Origin: Fodinibacter sp963833495
GTDB taxonomy: Bacteria > Actinomycetota > Actinomycetes > Actinomycetales > Dermatophilaceae
Assembly: GCA_963833495.1 (NCBI GenBank)
Contig: CAWHYJ010000020.1
Coordinates: forward strand, 124,001-188,000
Direction of reading: 5' to 3'
DNA length: 64,000 bases
Numbering within the stretch: position 1 is the stretch's first letter; every line of letters starts with the position of its first letter. This document shows, one piece after another, positions 9,701 through 17,263 of this stretch. Position numbers and translations under genes: made by a program. Below the pieces are notes generated by a model, which was given only the letters and a program-made list of their open reading frames with translations, ran no database searches and was not told where the DNA came from.

Positions 9701-9782
9701 CGGACCCCCCGTCGGACCCCTCGGGGCGTGCCGAACCGTCTCCTGGACCCGTGGGCCCGTCGAACCACTCCGAGCGACTCAC
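6726..9782 (-). CDS. UPF0182 family large membrane protein
   Basis: This is a 1018-residue conserved actinobacterial membrane protein of unknown function (COG1615; Rv3193c in M. tuberculosis, from memory). A short basic N-terminus (TTRRRRRG) leads into about seven membrane helices over roughly residues 50-340. A large extracytoplasmic region follows, containing typical stretches such as NDHTVYTHGYGFYAAYGN and GQVNYVRNAVKATVDAYSGEV. The C-terminus has a coiled segment (QAAYQAGQDALKAGNFAAYGDA) and a Ser/Pro-rich tail. GTG 9782 has a GAGGAGA site. The open frame extends far upstream to 10559 but that part overlaps the opposite gene and lacks family similarity. Confidence 0.9.
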   Translation of the reverse strand: MSRSEWFDGPTGPGDGSARPEGSDGGSGEPARTTRRRRRGPLGTTLLIMLGVVVVGGILADVLTDVWWYDSVGFVDVFYKELLTKVGLFVVAGVVTGAVVASSLVIAYRTRPLYIPVTPAQQVLEQYRQAIEPLRRVAVWAVPVVLGLLAGSGSMGAWRTFLLWANREPFGIKDPQFGLDVGFFVFSLPWLRFIVSFLTVVLALAFVAAAFTHYVYGGLQLPGRGPTTRAAYVHLGILGALIALTRAASYWLDRYSLSTQKGSLLTGITYTDDKAVLPTKAILAVAAVMCAGFFLAAIWSRSWRLPITGVVLLVVTAVVVGGIYPALIQSLKVTPSAKSLEAKYIERNIKATRAAFGLDRVKRIQNPAPPETENKAVLRAAANDIPGVRIIDPNVVAPTFRQLQAQRDYYAFPDTLDVDRYTIDKQTRDAVVAVREINLEGLPDGQRNWLNDHTVYTHGYGFYAAYGNQRTTEGDPVFFEGGGLSAIGKYEPRAYFAELSPTYSVVGAEQGAPPREFDYPAGGEGDVAVQNTYSGKGGVPIGSTLRRLAYAVKYREANFLLSDAVNGASRILDHRTPTERVERVAPWLRLDGNVYPAVVAGRVQWIVDGFTTSANYPNSRLIELAEATSDSVAQRSNVVTVGAGQVNYVRNAVKATVDAYSGEVKLYGWDTKDPMLKAWSKAFPGSVRPLSEISGDLMAHIRYPQDYLKVQRELLTEYHVTNPGDFFSGSDKWRVPRDPSSSAQDQPPVFQSIAMPGENEAAFSITSPFVPATTNGEGGREILRGLLAVDADAGNQAGQPAADYGLLRLLEYGSATPSGPGQVLNQIKNSPERSQNESEQLSLAQYITQNSSGGKTLTYGNLLSFPLEGRMFYVQPLYVQAASGSGSFPQNKAVVTVYGNTVAWGDTLGQAVSGLFGEGAAADDPTEPNGPTTPGGTAAAQLTEALTEIQAAYQAGQDALKAGNFAAYGDAQKRLDTAIKRAQALAPQLALAGATPSPSPSGSASPSPSPSATASPTG

Positions 9783-9876
9783 TACTCTCCTCGTCCCGTC
9801 GTCGGGGATCCCCGTGTCGACCGTGGCGAGCAATGTACCCCGGCCACCTGCAGGCCCGATCAGGCACCATGGTCCG

Positions 9877-10413
9877 GTGACCGACGCCCCCCAGCCCGTT
9901 ACCGACCCACTCACCCTCGCCGCCCTCGACACCGAGCGCCACGTGGCGCGCTCGGGGTGGGACCAGCCGGTGCGCCTGTTCGCCCTGGTGCCGACCCAGG
10001 ACCTGCTGGCCCACGAACCACACCTGGCCGAGGGGATGGCGGCGCACGACGCCGTCGCCGGGGCGCTGAGCGCGGTGGAGCAGGACGAGCTGCCCGAGTC
10101 CGCCGGTCTGGAGGACCTCCTTGGCCGTATCGCCTGGCCGCCGCAGGTGGCCGGGGCCGCCCTCGCCGTCGAGCGCATCGTCGTCCCCCCGGAGGCCGAG
10201 CGCGAGCTGCCCGAGGACGACACCGAGGCGCTGCGCGCGGTGGCCGAGCACCCCGGCCGGGCCGACGTGCGGCTGCTGGTGGCGGTGACCCGCGACGGTG
10301 CGGCGCGCTGCCTGCTGCGCCAGCGCGACCACGACAGCGACGACCGGGTCGCCCTGGGCGAGGACATCGCCCCCGGCCTGGTGCACGCCCTGCGGGCGAC
10401 CTTCAGCGACTGA
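9877..10413 (+). CDS. PPA1309 family conserved protein
   Basis: This is a 178-residue soluble protein that starts TDAPQPVTDPLTLAALDTERHVARSGWDQ. Its mid-section ALVPTQDLLAHEP, with a following IAWPPQVAGAALAVERIVVP, is typical of the PPA1309 family, which is restricted to actinobacteria and has no established function. It is divergent from the UPF0182 gene and convergent with the PDZ protease gene, a neighbourhood conserved in many actinomycetes. GTG 9877 is the first start clear of the divergent gene. Confidence 0.75.
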   Translation: MTDAPQPVTDPLTLAALDTERHVARSGWDQPVRLFALVPTQDLLAHEPHLAEGMAAHDAVAGALSAVEQDELPESAGLEDLLGRIAWPPQVAGAALAVERIVVPPEAERELPEDDTEALRAVAEHPGRADVRLLVAVTRDGAARCLLRQRDHDSDDRVALGEDIAPGLVHALRATFSD

Positions 10414-10431
10414 GCGCTGCGGCGGCCCGGC

Positions 10432-11568
10432 TCAGCCGCAGGTGGGCAGCGATGCCGCCTTGCCGTCGCCGATGGCCTGCACGGCCTTGCGGCCCTCGTC
10501 GAAGCTGCCCACCTTGACCACCCGCAGGCCGTCGGGGACGGCCGTGCCGATGTCGGCACAGTTGTCGGCGGGGGCGAGGAAGAAGTCGGCTCCGGCCCGG
10601 CGAGCCCCGATCAGCTTCTGCCGGATGCCGCCGATCGGCCCGACCGTGCCCGCGTCGTCGAGGGTGCCGGTACCGGCGATCTTCTTGCCGCCGGTGAGCT
10701 CACCGGGGGTGAGCGCGTCGTAGATGGCCAGGCTGAACATCAGGCCGGCCGAGGGGCCGCCGACGCTGCCGGTGCGCAGGGTGACACCGACCGGCAGGTC
10801 GTAGTCGAGGCGCAGCCCGACCCCCATCACGGTGCGGCCGTCGGACTCGGTGGTCTTGGCCGTGACGGTCTGCTCCTTGCCGCCGCGGCGCACGACCACC
10901 GGGAAGGTGTCACCCGGCTGGTGGCGCTGCACGGCGGCGCGCACGGCATCCGACGACGAGGCGGGGTCGCCGTCGACCGCGACGAGCACGTCATCGGACT
11001 GGAGGACGCCCTTGCTGGGGCTGCCGTCGGGCACCCCGGCGACCACGACCATCTCGGGAACCTTGGTGCCGACCGCCCGCAGCGCGGTCGCGGTCGCGAC
11101 GCTCTGCGAACCGGCCATCTCGGCCGCGCCCTCCTCCTGGGCGTCCTGCTCGGTCTGCTCCGGGGGGAATACCTGCTCCTCGGGAAGGATCTCCTGCGAG
11201 CCGCTGAGCCAGGCCTGCGCGAGGTCGTAGACGGTGACGCGCACGCCGGGCCCGCCGTCGACACTGACCGTCGTGAAGTCGAGGTTGCCGCTCGTGGGGT
11301 AGGTCGGGGCGCCCTGGATCGACAGCAACGGCTTGCCGTCGGCCTTGCCCAGGATGTTGGTGGCCGGGCCGGGTGACATGACGACGTAGGGCAGGCCCAC
11401 GAAGGTGAGCGCCGCCGCGATCGCGATCGCGACGAAGGTGGCCGTGAGGAGCACCCCCGCCAGCAGCCCGGGCCGGTTGGCCGGGTTCCGCCCGCGCCCG
11501 GTGCGCCGCTGGTCGACGTCACCGCCGCCGTTGGCGCCGGGCAGCACGTCGTGCGTCGGCTGGCTCAT
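10432..11568 (-). CDS. PDZ domain, Lon-like S16 serine protease (YlbL family)
   Basis: This 378-residue protein is anchored by one N-terminal membrane helix (LLAGVLLTATFVAIAIAAAL, about residues 35-55) with the rest outside. A PDZ domain (VAGVPDGSPSKGVLQSDDVLVAVDG) is followed by a Lon-type protease domain with Ser in VGGPSAGLMFSL and Lys in LTGGKKIAGTGT, the Ser-Lys dyad of family S16. It is likely an envelope quality-control or processing protease; the substrate is unknown. ATG 11568 overlaps the moaE stop as ATGA, so the pair is an operon. It corresponds to Rv3194c in the mycobacterial arrangement. Confidence 0.88.
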   Translation of the reverse strand: MSQPTHDVLPGANGGGDVDQRRTGRGRNPANRPGLLAGVLLTATFVAIAIAAALTFVGLPYVVMSPGPATNILGKADGKPLLSIQGAPTYPTSGNLDFTTVSVDGGPGVRVTVYDLAQAWLSGSQEILPEEQVFPPEQTEQDAQEEGAAEMAGSQSVATATALRAVGTKVPEMVVVAGVPDGSPSKGVLQSDDVLVAVDGDPASSSDAVRAAVQRHQPGDTFPVVVRRGGKEQTVTAKTTESDGRTVMGVGLRLDYDLPVGVTLRTGSVGGPSAGLMFSLAIYDALTPGELTGGKKIAGTGTLDDAGTVGPIGGIRQKLIGARRAGADFFLAPADNCADIGTAVPDGLRVVKVGSFDEGRKAVQAIGDGKAASLPTCG

Positions 11569-11999
11569 GGAAGCCCCACCCACTCGGTCGAGCCGTCGCC
11601 CAGGCTCTGGTGCTTCCAGATGGGGGTGTCGGCCTTGAGGGTGTCGATCAGGTCGCGGCAGGCGTCGAAGGCCTGGCCGCGGTGCGGGGCCGCCGCCGCG
11701 ACGACGACCGCGAGGTCGCCGACGCGCAGGGCGCCGGTGCGGTGCACCGCGGCGACGCGCACGGCATCCGAGCGGCCGAGCACGTCCTGGCAGGTGCGGC
11801 GCATGGTGTCGGCCGCGCTGGGGTGCGCCTCGTAGTCGAGCGAGGTGACCGCGTCGCCGTGGTCGTGGTCGCGGACCACACCGACGAACAGGGCGATGCC
11901 GCCGCACGTGGGGTGGCGGACGGAGTCGAGCACCTCGTCGACGGACAGCGGCTGGTCGCGCAGTGCGACGAGCGCGACCGGGTCGTGGTCGGTCGGCAT
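11565..11999 (-). CDS. moaE: molybdopterin synthase catalytic subunit MoaE
   Basis: The 144-residue large subunit of molybdopterin synthase, which with MoaD converts cyclic pyranopterin monophosphate to molybdopterin in the cytoplasm. Family marks are GGIALFVGVVRDHDHG, LDYEAHPSAAD and the late AAPHRGQAFDACRDLIDTLK and PIWKHQ. A GAGGAG site precedes ATG 11999. No moaD or other moa gene is in the window; the only other cofactor gene is the moeZ-like gene at 31566. It overlaps the PDZ protease gene by 4 bases, a pairing without an obvious functional link. Confidence 0.92.
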   Translation of the reverse strand: MPTDHDPVALVALRDQPLSVDEVLDSVRHPTCGGIALFVGVVRDHDHGDAVTSLDYEAHPSAADTMRRTCQDVLGRSDAVRVAAVHRTGALRVGDLAVVVAAAAPHRGQAFDACRDLIDTLKADTPIWKHQSLGDGSTEWVGLP

Positions 12000-12094
12000 G
12001 GGGCTCCTCGGGAACGGTCCGGCGGAACCTTACGGGCCGGATCGTGGTTGGCTGTACGAGACGACATCCTCTCACCCCCCGCGAGGAGACCGGC

Positions 12095-13471
12095 GTGAGT
12101 GACTCCCATCCCGACGACGACGACATCCCCCGCCTGCCCGCGGAGCTCGAGCAGCTGCTGCGCGGCCTCACCGGTGGCGACATCCCCCCAGAGCTCGCCT
12201 CGATGATGCAGGGCATGGGGCTGGACAAGGTCGACCCCCAGATGCTGGCGATGGTCATGGGCCAGGTGCAGGCCATGTTCGCCGCTCCCGAGAGCGACAC
12301 CGCCGTCAACGCGGTGCTCGCCACCGACATCGCCCGCAAGACCGTGGCCGCCGAGGGTGACCAGCTGGCCAGCGCCGCTGACGGCCGGGCGGCCGCCGAG
12401 GCGGTGCAGGTGGCCGGCATGTGGCTCGACGCGGTCACCGACCTCACCACCCCCGGCCTGGTCGGTGCCGCCTGGAGCAGCGCGGAGTGGGTCGAGGCGA
12501 CGATGCCGGTGTGGACCGACCTCGTCGAGCCGGTGGCCGCCGGTGTCACCGACGCCGTCGGCACCGCCCTCACCGGCCAGCTGGGCCAGCTCGGGGAGCT
12601 CGCGGAGACCGGCGACACCGGGCTGCCCGCGGGGATGCTCGACCAGGCCGGCCCGATGCTGCGCCGCATGCACGGCTCGATGTTCTCGATGCAGCTCGGC
12701 CAGGGCACCGGCACGCTGGCCCGCGAGGTGCTCACCGGCTGCGAGGTCTCGCTGCCGCTGGTCGCCGCGCCCACCGTCGTGCTGATGCCGGCCGCGGTGC
12801 GCGAGTTCGCATCCGGGCTCGAGGTCGACGAACCCCAGGCCCGTCTCTACCTCGCCGTGCGCGAGGTCGCCCGGGTGCGGCTCTTCGGCGCCGTGCCGTG
12901 GCTCGCCCCCGCCCTGCTGGCCGCGGTGCGCGACTACGCCGCCGACATCAGCATCGACACCTCGGCGATCGAAGAGGCCGTCGGGTCGATCGACCCCAGC
13001 GACCCCGAGGCCGTGCAGCAGGCGCTGCAGGGACGGATGTTCGCGCCCCAGCACTCCCCCGCCCAGCAGGCGGCCCTGGCGCGCCTCGAGACGCTGCTCG
13101 CCCTGGTCGAGGGCTGGGTGGACGTCGTCGCCGACCGGGCCACCCGGGCGCACCTCCCGCAGGTCGACGCCCTCGGTGAGGCCGTGCGGCGCCGCCGGGC
13201 CACCGGCGGGCCGGCCGAGAAGGCGTTCGGGGCGCTCGTCGGTCTCGAGCTGCGCCCGCGACGGCTGCGCGACGCGGCGAACCTCTTCGCGGCGCTGGAG
13301 GACTCCGGCGGCCCGGGTGCCCGCGACGGCGCGTGGCGGCACCCCGACCTCGCACCCGGCACCACCGACCTCGACGACCCGCTGGGCTACGTCGAGCGCA
13401 CCGCCCGACCGGAGACCGACGAGATGGATGCCGCGCTCGACGCCCTGCTGCGCGGCGAGGGCGACGCGTGA
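12095..13471 (+). CDS. DUF2342 / zincin-like family protein (degenerate metal motif)
   Basis: This 458-residue protein belongs to the family annotated as zinc-dependent metalloprotease or F420-associated DUF2342 (Rv3195 position). Typical stretches are MVMGQVQAMF, LPLVAAPTVVLMP and the C-terminal HPDLAPGTTDLDDPLGYVE. Where other members carry HExxH, this one reads YLAVREVARVRLFGAVPWL, so both histidines are replaced (REVAR). Peptidase activity by the classical mechanism is therefore doubtful and a structural or binding role is as likely. GTG 12095 follows GCGAGGAGA. Its TGA overlaps the NUDIX gene's GTG. Confidence 0.8.
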   Translation: MSDSHPDDDDIPRLPAELEQLLRGLTGGDIPPELASMMQGMGLDKVDPQMLAMVMGQVQAMFAAPESDTAVNAVLATDIARKTVAAEGDQLASAADGRAAAEAVQVAGMWLDAVTDLTTPGLVGAAWSSAEWVEATMPVWTDLVEPVAAGVTDAVGTALTGQLGQLGELAETGDTGLPAGMLDQAGPMLRRMHGSMFSMQLGQGTGTLAREVLTGCEVSLPLVAAPTVVLMPAAVREFASGLEVDEPQARLYLAVREVARVRLFGAVPWLAPALLAAVRDYAADISIDTSAIEEAVGSIDPSDPEAVQQALQGRMFAPQHSPAQQAALARLETLLALVEGWVDVVADRATRAHLPQVDALGEAVRRRRATGGPAEKAFGALVGLELRPRRLRDAANLFAALEDSGGPGARDGAWRHPDLAPGTTDLDDPLGYVERTARPETDEMDAALDALLRGEGDA

Positions 13472-14088
13472 GCGATGCCGTTCCCGGGTCGCCCGACCCG
13501 GTACGGTCCGGGTCCGACCCAGCCGTGGTGGCGGCCTTCGCGAGCCTGCGCGCCGACGCGATGTCGGTGCTGCAGGGGTGGGCGGCGCCGGATGCCGGGC
13601 AGGACCGGCTGCGCCGCGACTACCTCGACCACCTGGCAGCACACCCCGACGCCGTGGCGAAGGCCGGGCCCCCGGCGCACCTGACGGCATCCTGCGTGGT
13701 GCTCGACCCCGGCGGTGAGCGGGTGCTGCTCACCCTGCACCGCAAGGCCAACGAGTGGTTCCAGTTCGGCGGCCACCTCGAGCCGGGCGACGCCTCGGTG
13801 TGGGCGGCGGCCCGCCGTGAGGGCCGCGAGGAGTCCGGCATCCAGACCCTGGAGCCGCTGCCCGAACCGGTGCAGCTCGACCGGCACGTGCTCGTCGGGT
13901 CGTTCGGCGCCTGCCGCGAGCACCTCGACCTGCGCTTCGCCGCCGTGGCGCCGCTCGGCGCGCGGGCCGTCGTCAGCACTGAGTCGCACGACGTGCGGTG
14001 GTGGCCGGTCGACGACCTGCCGGAGGGCACCCGCCAAGAGCTGACGCCGCTGGTGTCAGCCGCCCGGCGGGCCCTCGGTCTCGGCTGA
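13468..14088 (+). CDS. NUDIX hydrolase
   Basis: This 206-residue protein hydrolyses an unknown nucleoside-diphosphate-linked substrate. The Nudix box is GGHLEPGDASVWAAARREGREESGI-like (about residues 103-127): the catalytic REGREESG is intact, but the usual upstream Glu is Asp and the spacing is one longer, as in some actinobacterial subfamilies. An N-terminal helical segment of about 70 residues precedes the domain. GTG 13468 overlaps the upstream stop as GTGA, so it is coupled to the DUF2342 gene. Its last 33 bases overlap the convergent M48-like gene. Confidence 0.85.
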   Translation: MSDAVPGSPDPVRSGSDPAVVAAFASLRADAMSVLQGWAAPDAGQDRLRRDYLDHLAAHPDAVAKAGPPAHLTASCVVLDPGGERVLLTLHRKANEWFQFGGHLEPGDASVWAAARREGREESGIQTLEPLPEPVQLDRHVLVGSFGACREHLDLRFAAVAPLGARAVVSTESHDVRWWPVDDLPEGTRQELTPLVSAARRALGLG

Positions 14089-14661
14089 GCCACCGTCGAC
14101 CTGGTGGTCAGCGTCTACCTGGTTGTCACCGTCGACCGGGTCGTCGTCGTCGAGCTCTGGCGGCAGCCCCTCCGCGTGGGCGAGCCCGTCGAGGAAGCCC
14201 CGCGACCGCTCCAGTCGCGGGTAGGACGCGAGCAGGCGCCAGAACGCCGGGCCGTGGCCGGGCACCAGCAGGTGGGCGAGCTCGTGGAGCAGCACGTAGT
14301 CGAGCACGTGGTCGGGCACGTCGCGCAGCCGGTCGGAGACCCGGATCGTGCCCTCGGCCGGGGTGCAGGACGCCCAGCGCCGGCCCATGGTCGACACCCA
14401 CCGCACGCTGGTTGGTCGGGAGTGCCCGCCGAGGTAGCGGCGCGAAAGCGTCTCGGCGCGCGCGGCCAGCGCCTCGTCGGAGGACTCGCGGCGCCGCTCG
14501 CGGGCCCCCAGCCGGGCCAGCATCCGCTCCACCCAGCGGGCCTCCTCGGCAGCGCTGAACGAGGCCGGGATGAGCACGACGGTGCGCCCGCCGTCGCGGT
14601 AGGCACTCACCGTGCGCCGACGGCGACGGCTGCGCCGGACCTCGACGTCCTCGCTGCTCAC
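14056..14661 (-). CDS. YgjP/SprT-like (DUF45, M48-type) metallohydrolase
   Basis: This 201-residue metal-dependent hydrolase has the motif HELAH at about residues 126-130, followed by the third ligand in VPGHGPAFW. The preceding SVRWVSTMGRRWASCTPAEG stretch is typical of YgjP proteins. The N-terminus is very basic (RRSRRRRR). The C-terminal 30 residues are an acidic tail with near-repeats (PVDGDNQVDADHQVDGG) encoded in the part that overlaps the NUDIX gene. A TACGCT -10 six bases before GTG 14661 supports this start as leaderless. Substrate unknown. Confidence 0.8.
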   Translation of the reverse strand: MSSEDVEVRRSRRRRRTVSAYRDGGRTVVLIPASFSAAEEARWVERMLARLGARERRRESSDEALAARAETLSRRYLGGHSRPTSVRWVSTMGRRWASCTPAEGTIRVSDRLRDVPDHVLDYVLLHELAHLLVPGHGPAFWRLLASYPRLERSRGFLDGLAHAEGLPPELDDDDPVDGDNQVDADHQVDGGSAETEGPPGG

Positions 14662-14667
14662 GGTACG

Positions 14668-14673
14668 AGCGTA
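14668..14673 (-). promoter_or_regulatory. -10 element, M48-like gene (leaderless)
   Basis: TACGCT, 6 bases before GTG 14661. Confidence 0.4.
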
Positions 14674-14863
14674 GGGCGGTGCCCTGCTGGAGTGGCGGAT
14701 GGTACGGGTGTGGCTCGCGGTGCGCCGGGCGGGCGGTGCCGCGGGCGCGTCACGCGGGCGATCGTGCTGCGCGTGGCTAGGGTTGGGAGCGTCCCCGCCG
14801 CAGTGGCGGCACCAGAGGCATCGACCCGGCGCGCCGCCGGGGTCGACGACAAGGAGAACGTTC

Positions 14864-15025
14864 ATGGCTGACGAGACCTACAAGGGCGAGTTCTACTGCG
14901 TGAAGTGCAAGGAGAAGCGGGAGGCCGAGGGCAAGGTGGTCGTCTCCGAGAACGGCCGCCGGATGGCCAAGGGCGTGTGCCCGGTGTGTGGCACCAACCT
15001 CAACCGCATCCTCGGCAAGGCCTGA
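14864..15025 (+). CDS. DUF5679 small zinc-ribbon protein
   Basis: A 53-residue protein with two Cys pairs (CVKC at about 12-15 and CPVC at 39-42) that should bind one zinc ion. Between them lies KEKREAEGKVVVSENGRRMAKG, typical of the DUF5679 family found in actinobacteria; the function is not known. An AAGGAGAACG site sets ATG 14864. A TAGGGT -10 candidate lies near 14779. It ends just before a strong terminator, so it is transcribed alone and probably highly expressed. Confidence 0.85.
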   Translation: MADETYKGEFYCVKCKEKREAEGKVVVSENGRRMAKGVCPVCGTNLNRILGKA

Positions 15026-15042
15026 GCACCGGTCTCGAGCGC

Positions 15043-15074
15043 AACGGCCCCGATCCCACCGGATCGGGGCCGTT
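15043..15074 (+). terminator. intrinsic terminator of the DUF5679 gene
   Basis: A perfect 14-bp stem, AACGGCCCCGATCC (15043-15056) with GGATCGGGGCCGTT (15061-15074), around a CACC loop; the tail is only weakly T-rich. Confidence 0.75.
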
Positions 15075-15156
15075 CGCCGTTCCCGGCCTGTGGACGGCTC
15101 CCGCCGGACGTGGGCGAGCGGCAGGATGACTGCGTCGGGGTCGGTGGTGTCAGGGG

Positions 15157-15696
15157 GTGACGGTGGACGCTCACGTGGTGGTCGACGGGTGGGGGCCGCT
15201 GGCCGACGAGGTGCTCGCCCAGCTGCGCCGCTGCGGCGTTGACGTGCGTGGCGGCCGGCACGCCGCCGACGGGGCCGAGCTGGCGCTGGCCGACCGGGCC
15301 CCGTTGCCGTCGGCGGTCGTCATCGTCACCGAGGGGCGCAGCCCGTCGTGGGCCGGCGCCCCGTGGCAGGCCCGGGGCATCGCCCACCTGCCGGTCGTGC
15401 TCGGTGAGACCGGCGTCGTCGTGGGGCCGCTCGTGCTGCCCGGGCGCACCGCCTGCCTGCGCTGCGCCGGTCCGGCCTGGCCGGCCGGCCGGGTCACCGG
15501 TGTGACGTCGGTGCCGCCCGGGACGGCCGTGCTGGCCGCGGCGGTGACCACCGTGACGGTGTTGGCGACGCTGCGCGGCGACACCTCGCTGGGCGGTATC
15601 TCGACCGAGATCGGCCTCGACGAGGTGGCCGTGACACACCGCCTGTGGAAGGTGCGGCCGGACTGCACGTGCGCGTCAGTGACAATGGCGGGGTGA
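15157..15696 (+). CDS. ThiF / TOMM-cyclodehydratase-like protein (short)
   Basis: This 179-residue protein resembles the nucleotide-fold part of E1-like proteins from azole-peptide (TOMM) pathways. It has a Rossmann-like start (VVVDGWGPLADEVLAQL), then the characteristic GPLVLPGRTACLRC with one Cys pair, and it ends in CTCASV. No YcaO protein or precursor peptide is nearby. In other actinobacteria a homologue holds the same place (the Rv3196 position) before the AarF-like kinase, so it is part of a conserved pair of unknown job. The GTG of the kinase overlaps its stop. Calling it a peptide-modifying enzyme would be unsupported. Confidence 0.6.
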   Translation: MTVDAHVVVDGWGPLADEVLAQLRRCGVDVRGGRHAADGAELALADRAPLPSAVVIVTEGRSPSWAGAPWQARGIAHLPVVLGETGVVVGPLVLPGRTACLRCAGPAWPAGRVTGVTSVPPGTAVLAAAVTTVTVLATLRGDTSLGGISTEIGLDEVAVTHRLWKVRPDCTCASVTMAG

Positions 15697-17030
15697 CCGA
15701 CATCCCCCGAGGCTCGATAGCCCGGACCGCCAAGCTCGTCGGCCTGCCCCTCGGGCACGCCGGCCGAGCGGCCCTCGGAGTCGGGAAGCGGGTCGGGGGT
15801 CGTCCCGCCGAGGCCGTGGCCGCCGAGCTGCAGGCACGCACTGCCGAGCAGCTCTTCTCGGTGCTCGGACAGCTCAAGGGCGGCGCGATGAAGTTCGGCC
15901 AGGCGCTGTCGGTCATGGAGGCCGCCATGCCCGAGGAGCTCGCCGGGCCCTACCGCGCGACGCTCACCAAGCTGCAGGAGTCCGGCCCCCCGATGGGGGC
16001 CGACCGGGTGCACGAGATCCTGGCCCGCGAGCTCGGTCCGCGCTGGGCCAGCACCAAGCTCGTCGAGTTCGACGACGTGCCGGCCGCCGCAGCCTCGATC
16101 GGGCAGGTGCACAGGGGGGTCTGGCGTGACGGGCGCGAGGTCGCCGTGAAGATCCAGTACCCCGGGGCGGCCGAGGCCCTGATGTCCGACCTCAACCAGC
16201 TCTCCCGGGTCGCCCGGATGGCCGGGTCATGGCTGCCCGGCATCGACGTCAAGCCGATCATGGAGGAGCTCAAGGCGCGGATGAGCGAGGAGCTCGACTA
16301 CCACCTCGAGGCGCGACACCAGCGGCACTTCGCCACGGCCTTCCGCGACGACGACGACGTGCTCGTGCCCGACGTGCTCGTCGACTCCCACCACGTGCTG
16401 GTCACCGAGTGGGTCGACGGCACCCCGCTGTCGCGGATCATCACCGACGGCACCCAGGAGGAGCGCGACGAGGCCGCCACGCTCTACTTCGAGTTCCTGC
16501 TCCGCGGGCCGAACCGAGCGCACCTCCTGCACGCCGACCCGCACCCCGGCAACTTCCGGATCACCGACGACGGGCGGCTCGGGGTGCTCGACTTCGGGGC
16601 CGTGAACCGGCTGCCGCACGGCCTACCCAGCTCGCTGGGCCGGGTGCTCACCGAGGCGCTCGCGGGTGACGCCGTCGCGCTCGAAGCCGTGCTGCGCGAC
16701 GAGGGTTTCATCCGCAAGGGCGTCGACATCGACCCCGAGGCGCTGCTCGCCTACCTGACCCCGCTGGTCGAGCCCCTGCTCCACGAGGAGTTCACCCCGA
16801 CCCGCGAGTGGCTGCGCGGAGCGGCTGCCACCCTGCAGGACCCCCGCCGGCCGCAGTTTCTCATCGGGCTCAAGCTGAACCTGCCGCCGGAGTACCTGCT
16901 CATCCACCGGGTCTGGCTCGGCGGCATCGGGGTGCTCAGCCAGATCGGCGGCACCGTGCCGCTGCGCGAGATGGTCTGCGCCTACCTTCCCGGCATCGAC
17001 GAGTCCCGCCTGCCGCCCCCGCCGCACTGA
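15693..17030 (+). CDS. ABC1/AarF-family atypical kinase
   Basis: This 445-residue UbiB/ADCK-type protein kinase-like protein shows the family marks in order: KxGQ motif (MKFGQALSVMEAAMPEEL), the Ala-rich loop AAASIGQVH, the Lys strand GREVAVKIQYPG, HADPHPGNFRI and the metal motif LDFGAVNRLP. Family members are ATPases needed for quinone or lipid metabolism; this organism would use menaquinone, so the client is unclear. It starts with GTG 15693 inside the preceding stop (GTGA), so it is co-translated with the ThiF-like protein. It corresponds to Rv3197, reported to influence macrolide resistance next to whiB7 (recalled). Confidence 0.88.
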   Translation: MTDIPRGSIARTAKLVGLPLGHAGRAALGVGKRVGGRPAEAVAAELQARTAEQLFSVLGQLKGGAMKFGQALSVMEAAMPEELAGPYRATLTKLQESGPPMGADRVHEILARELGPRWASTKLVEFDDVPAAAASIGQVHRGVWRDGREVAVKIQYPGAAEALMSDLNQLSRVARMAGSWLPGIDVKPIMEELKARMSEELDYHLEARHQRHFATAFRDDDDVLVPDVLVDSHHVLVTEWVDGTPLSRIITDGTQEERDEAATLYFEFLLRGPNRAHLLHADPHPGNFRITDDGRLGVLDFGAVNRLPHGLPSSLGRVLTEALAGDAVALEAVLRDEGFIRKGVDIDPEALLAYLTPLVEPLLHEEFTPTREWLRGAAATLQDPRRPQFLIGLKLNLPPEYLLIHRVWLGGIGVLSQIGGTVPLREMVCAYLPGIDESRLPPPPH

Positions 17031-17039
17031 CCGGCCGGC

Positions 17040-17258
17040 TCACCACCAGGCCGAGTCGAGCTTGCCCTCGATGCTGCGCAGGTGGGTGCGGCTGCACACG
17101 GCGCAGGTCCACACCTCGCGGCCGTTCTCGGTGCCGCGCGCCCAGGTGAGGCGGGCCAGCGAAGCGGCGTCGTCATCCGGTGGCGTCGTGCCGCACGTCG
17201 CGCACACGGGACGTGGTTCGGATGCCGGCCGGCCGGCATCCACGCCCTGGCCGCCCAC
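17040..17258 (-). CDS. small zinc-ribbon protein, conserved unknown
   Basis: A 72-residue protein with two CxxC pairs (CATC near residue 19 and CAVC near 52), separated by TWARGTENGREVWT, and a conserved-looking C-terminus THLRSIEGKLDSAWW. Its GTG start lies 5 bases after the stop of the HhH-GPD gene, so translation is probably coupled. It may be a nucleic-acid-binding or repair accessory factor, but only the position suggests this. A later start is possible because the first 15 residues are not distinctive. Confidence 0.7.
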   Translation of the reverse strand: MGGQGVDAGRPASEPRPVCATCGTTPPDDDAASLARLTWARGTENGREVWTCAVCSRTHLRSIEGKLDSAWW

Positions 17259-17263
17259 CGCCC

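Noticed and set aside
8409..10517. 702-residue plus-strand frame over UPF0182
   Set aside because: Shadow frame; it also runs in another frame through the real PPA1309 gene.
15157..17030. azole-peptide (TOMM) biosynthetic cluster
   Set aside because: Only one short cyclodehydratase-like gene; no YcaO, dehydrogenase or precursor peptide nearby, and the gene pair belongs to a conserved housekeeping block.
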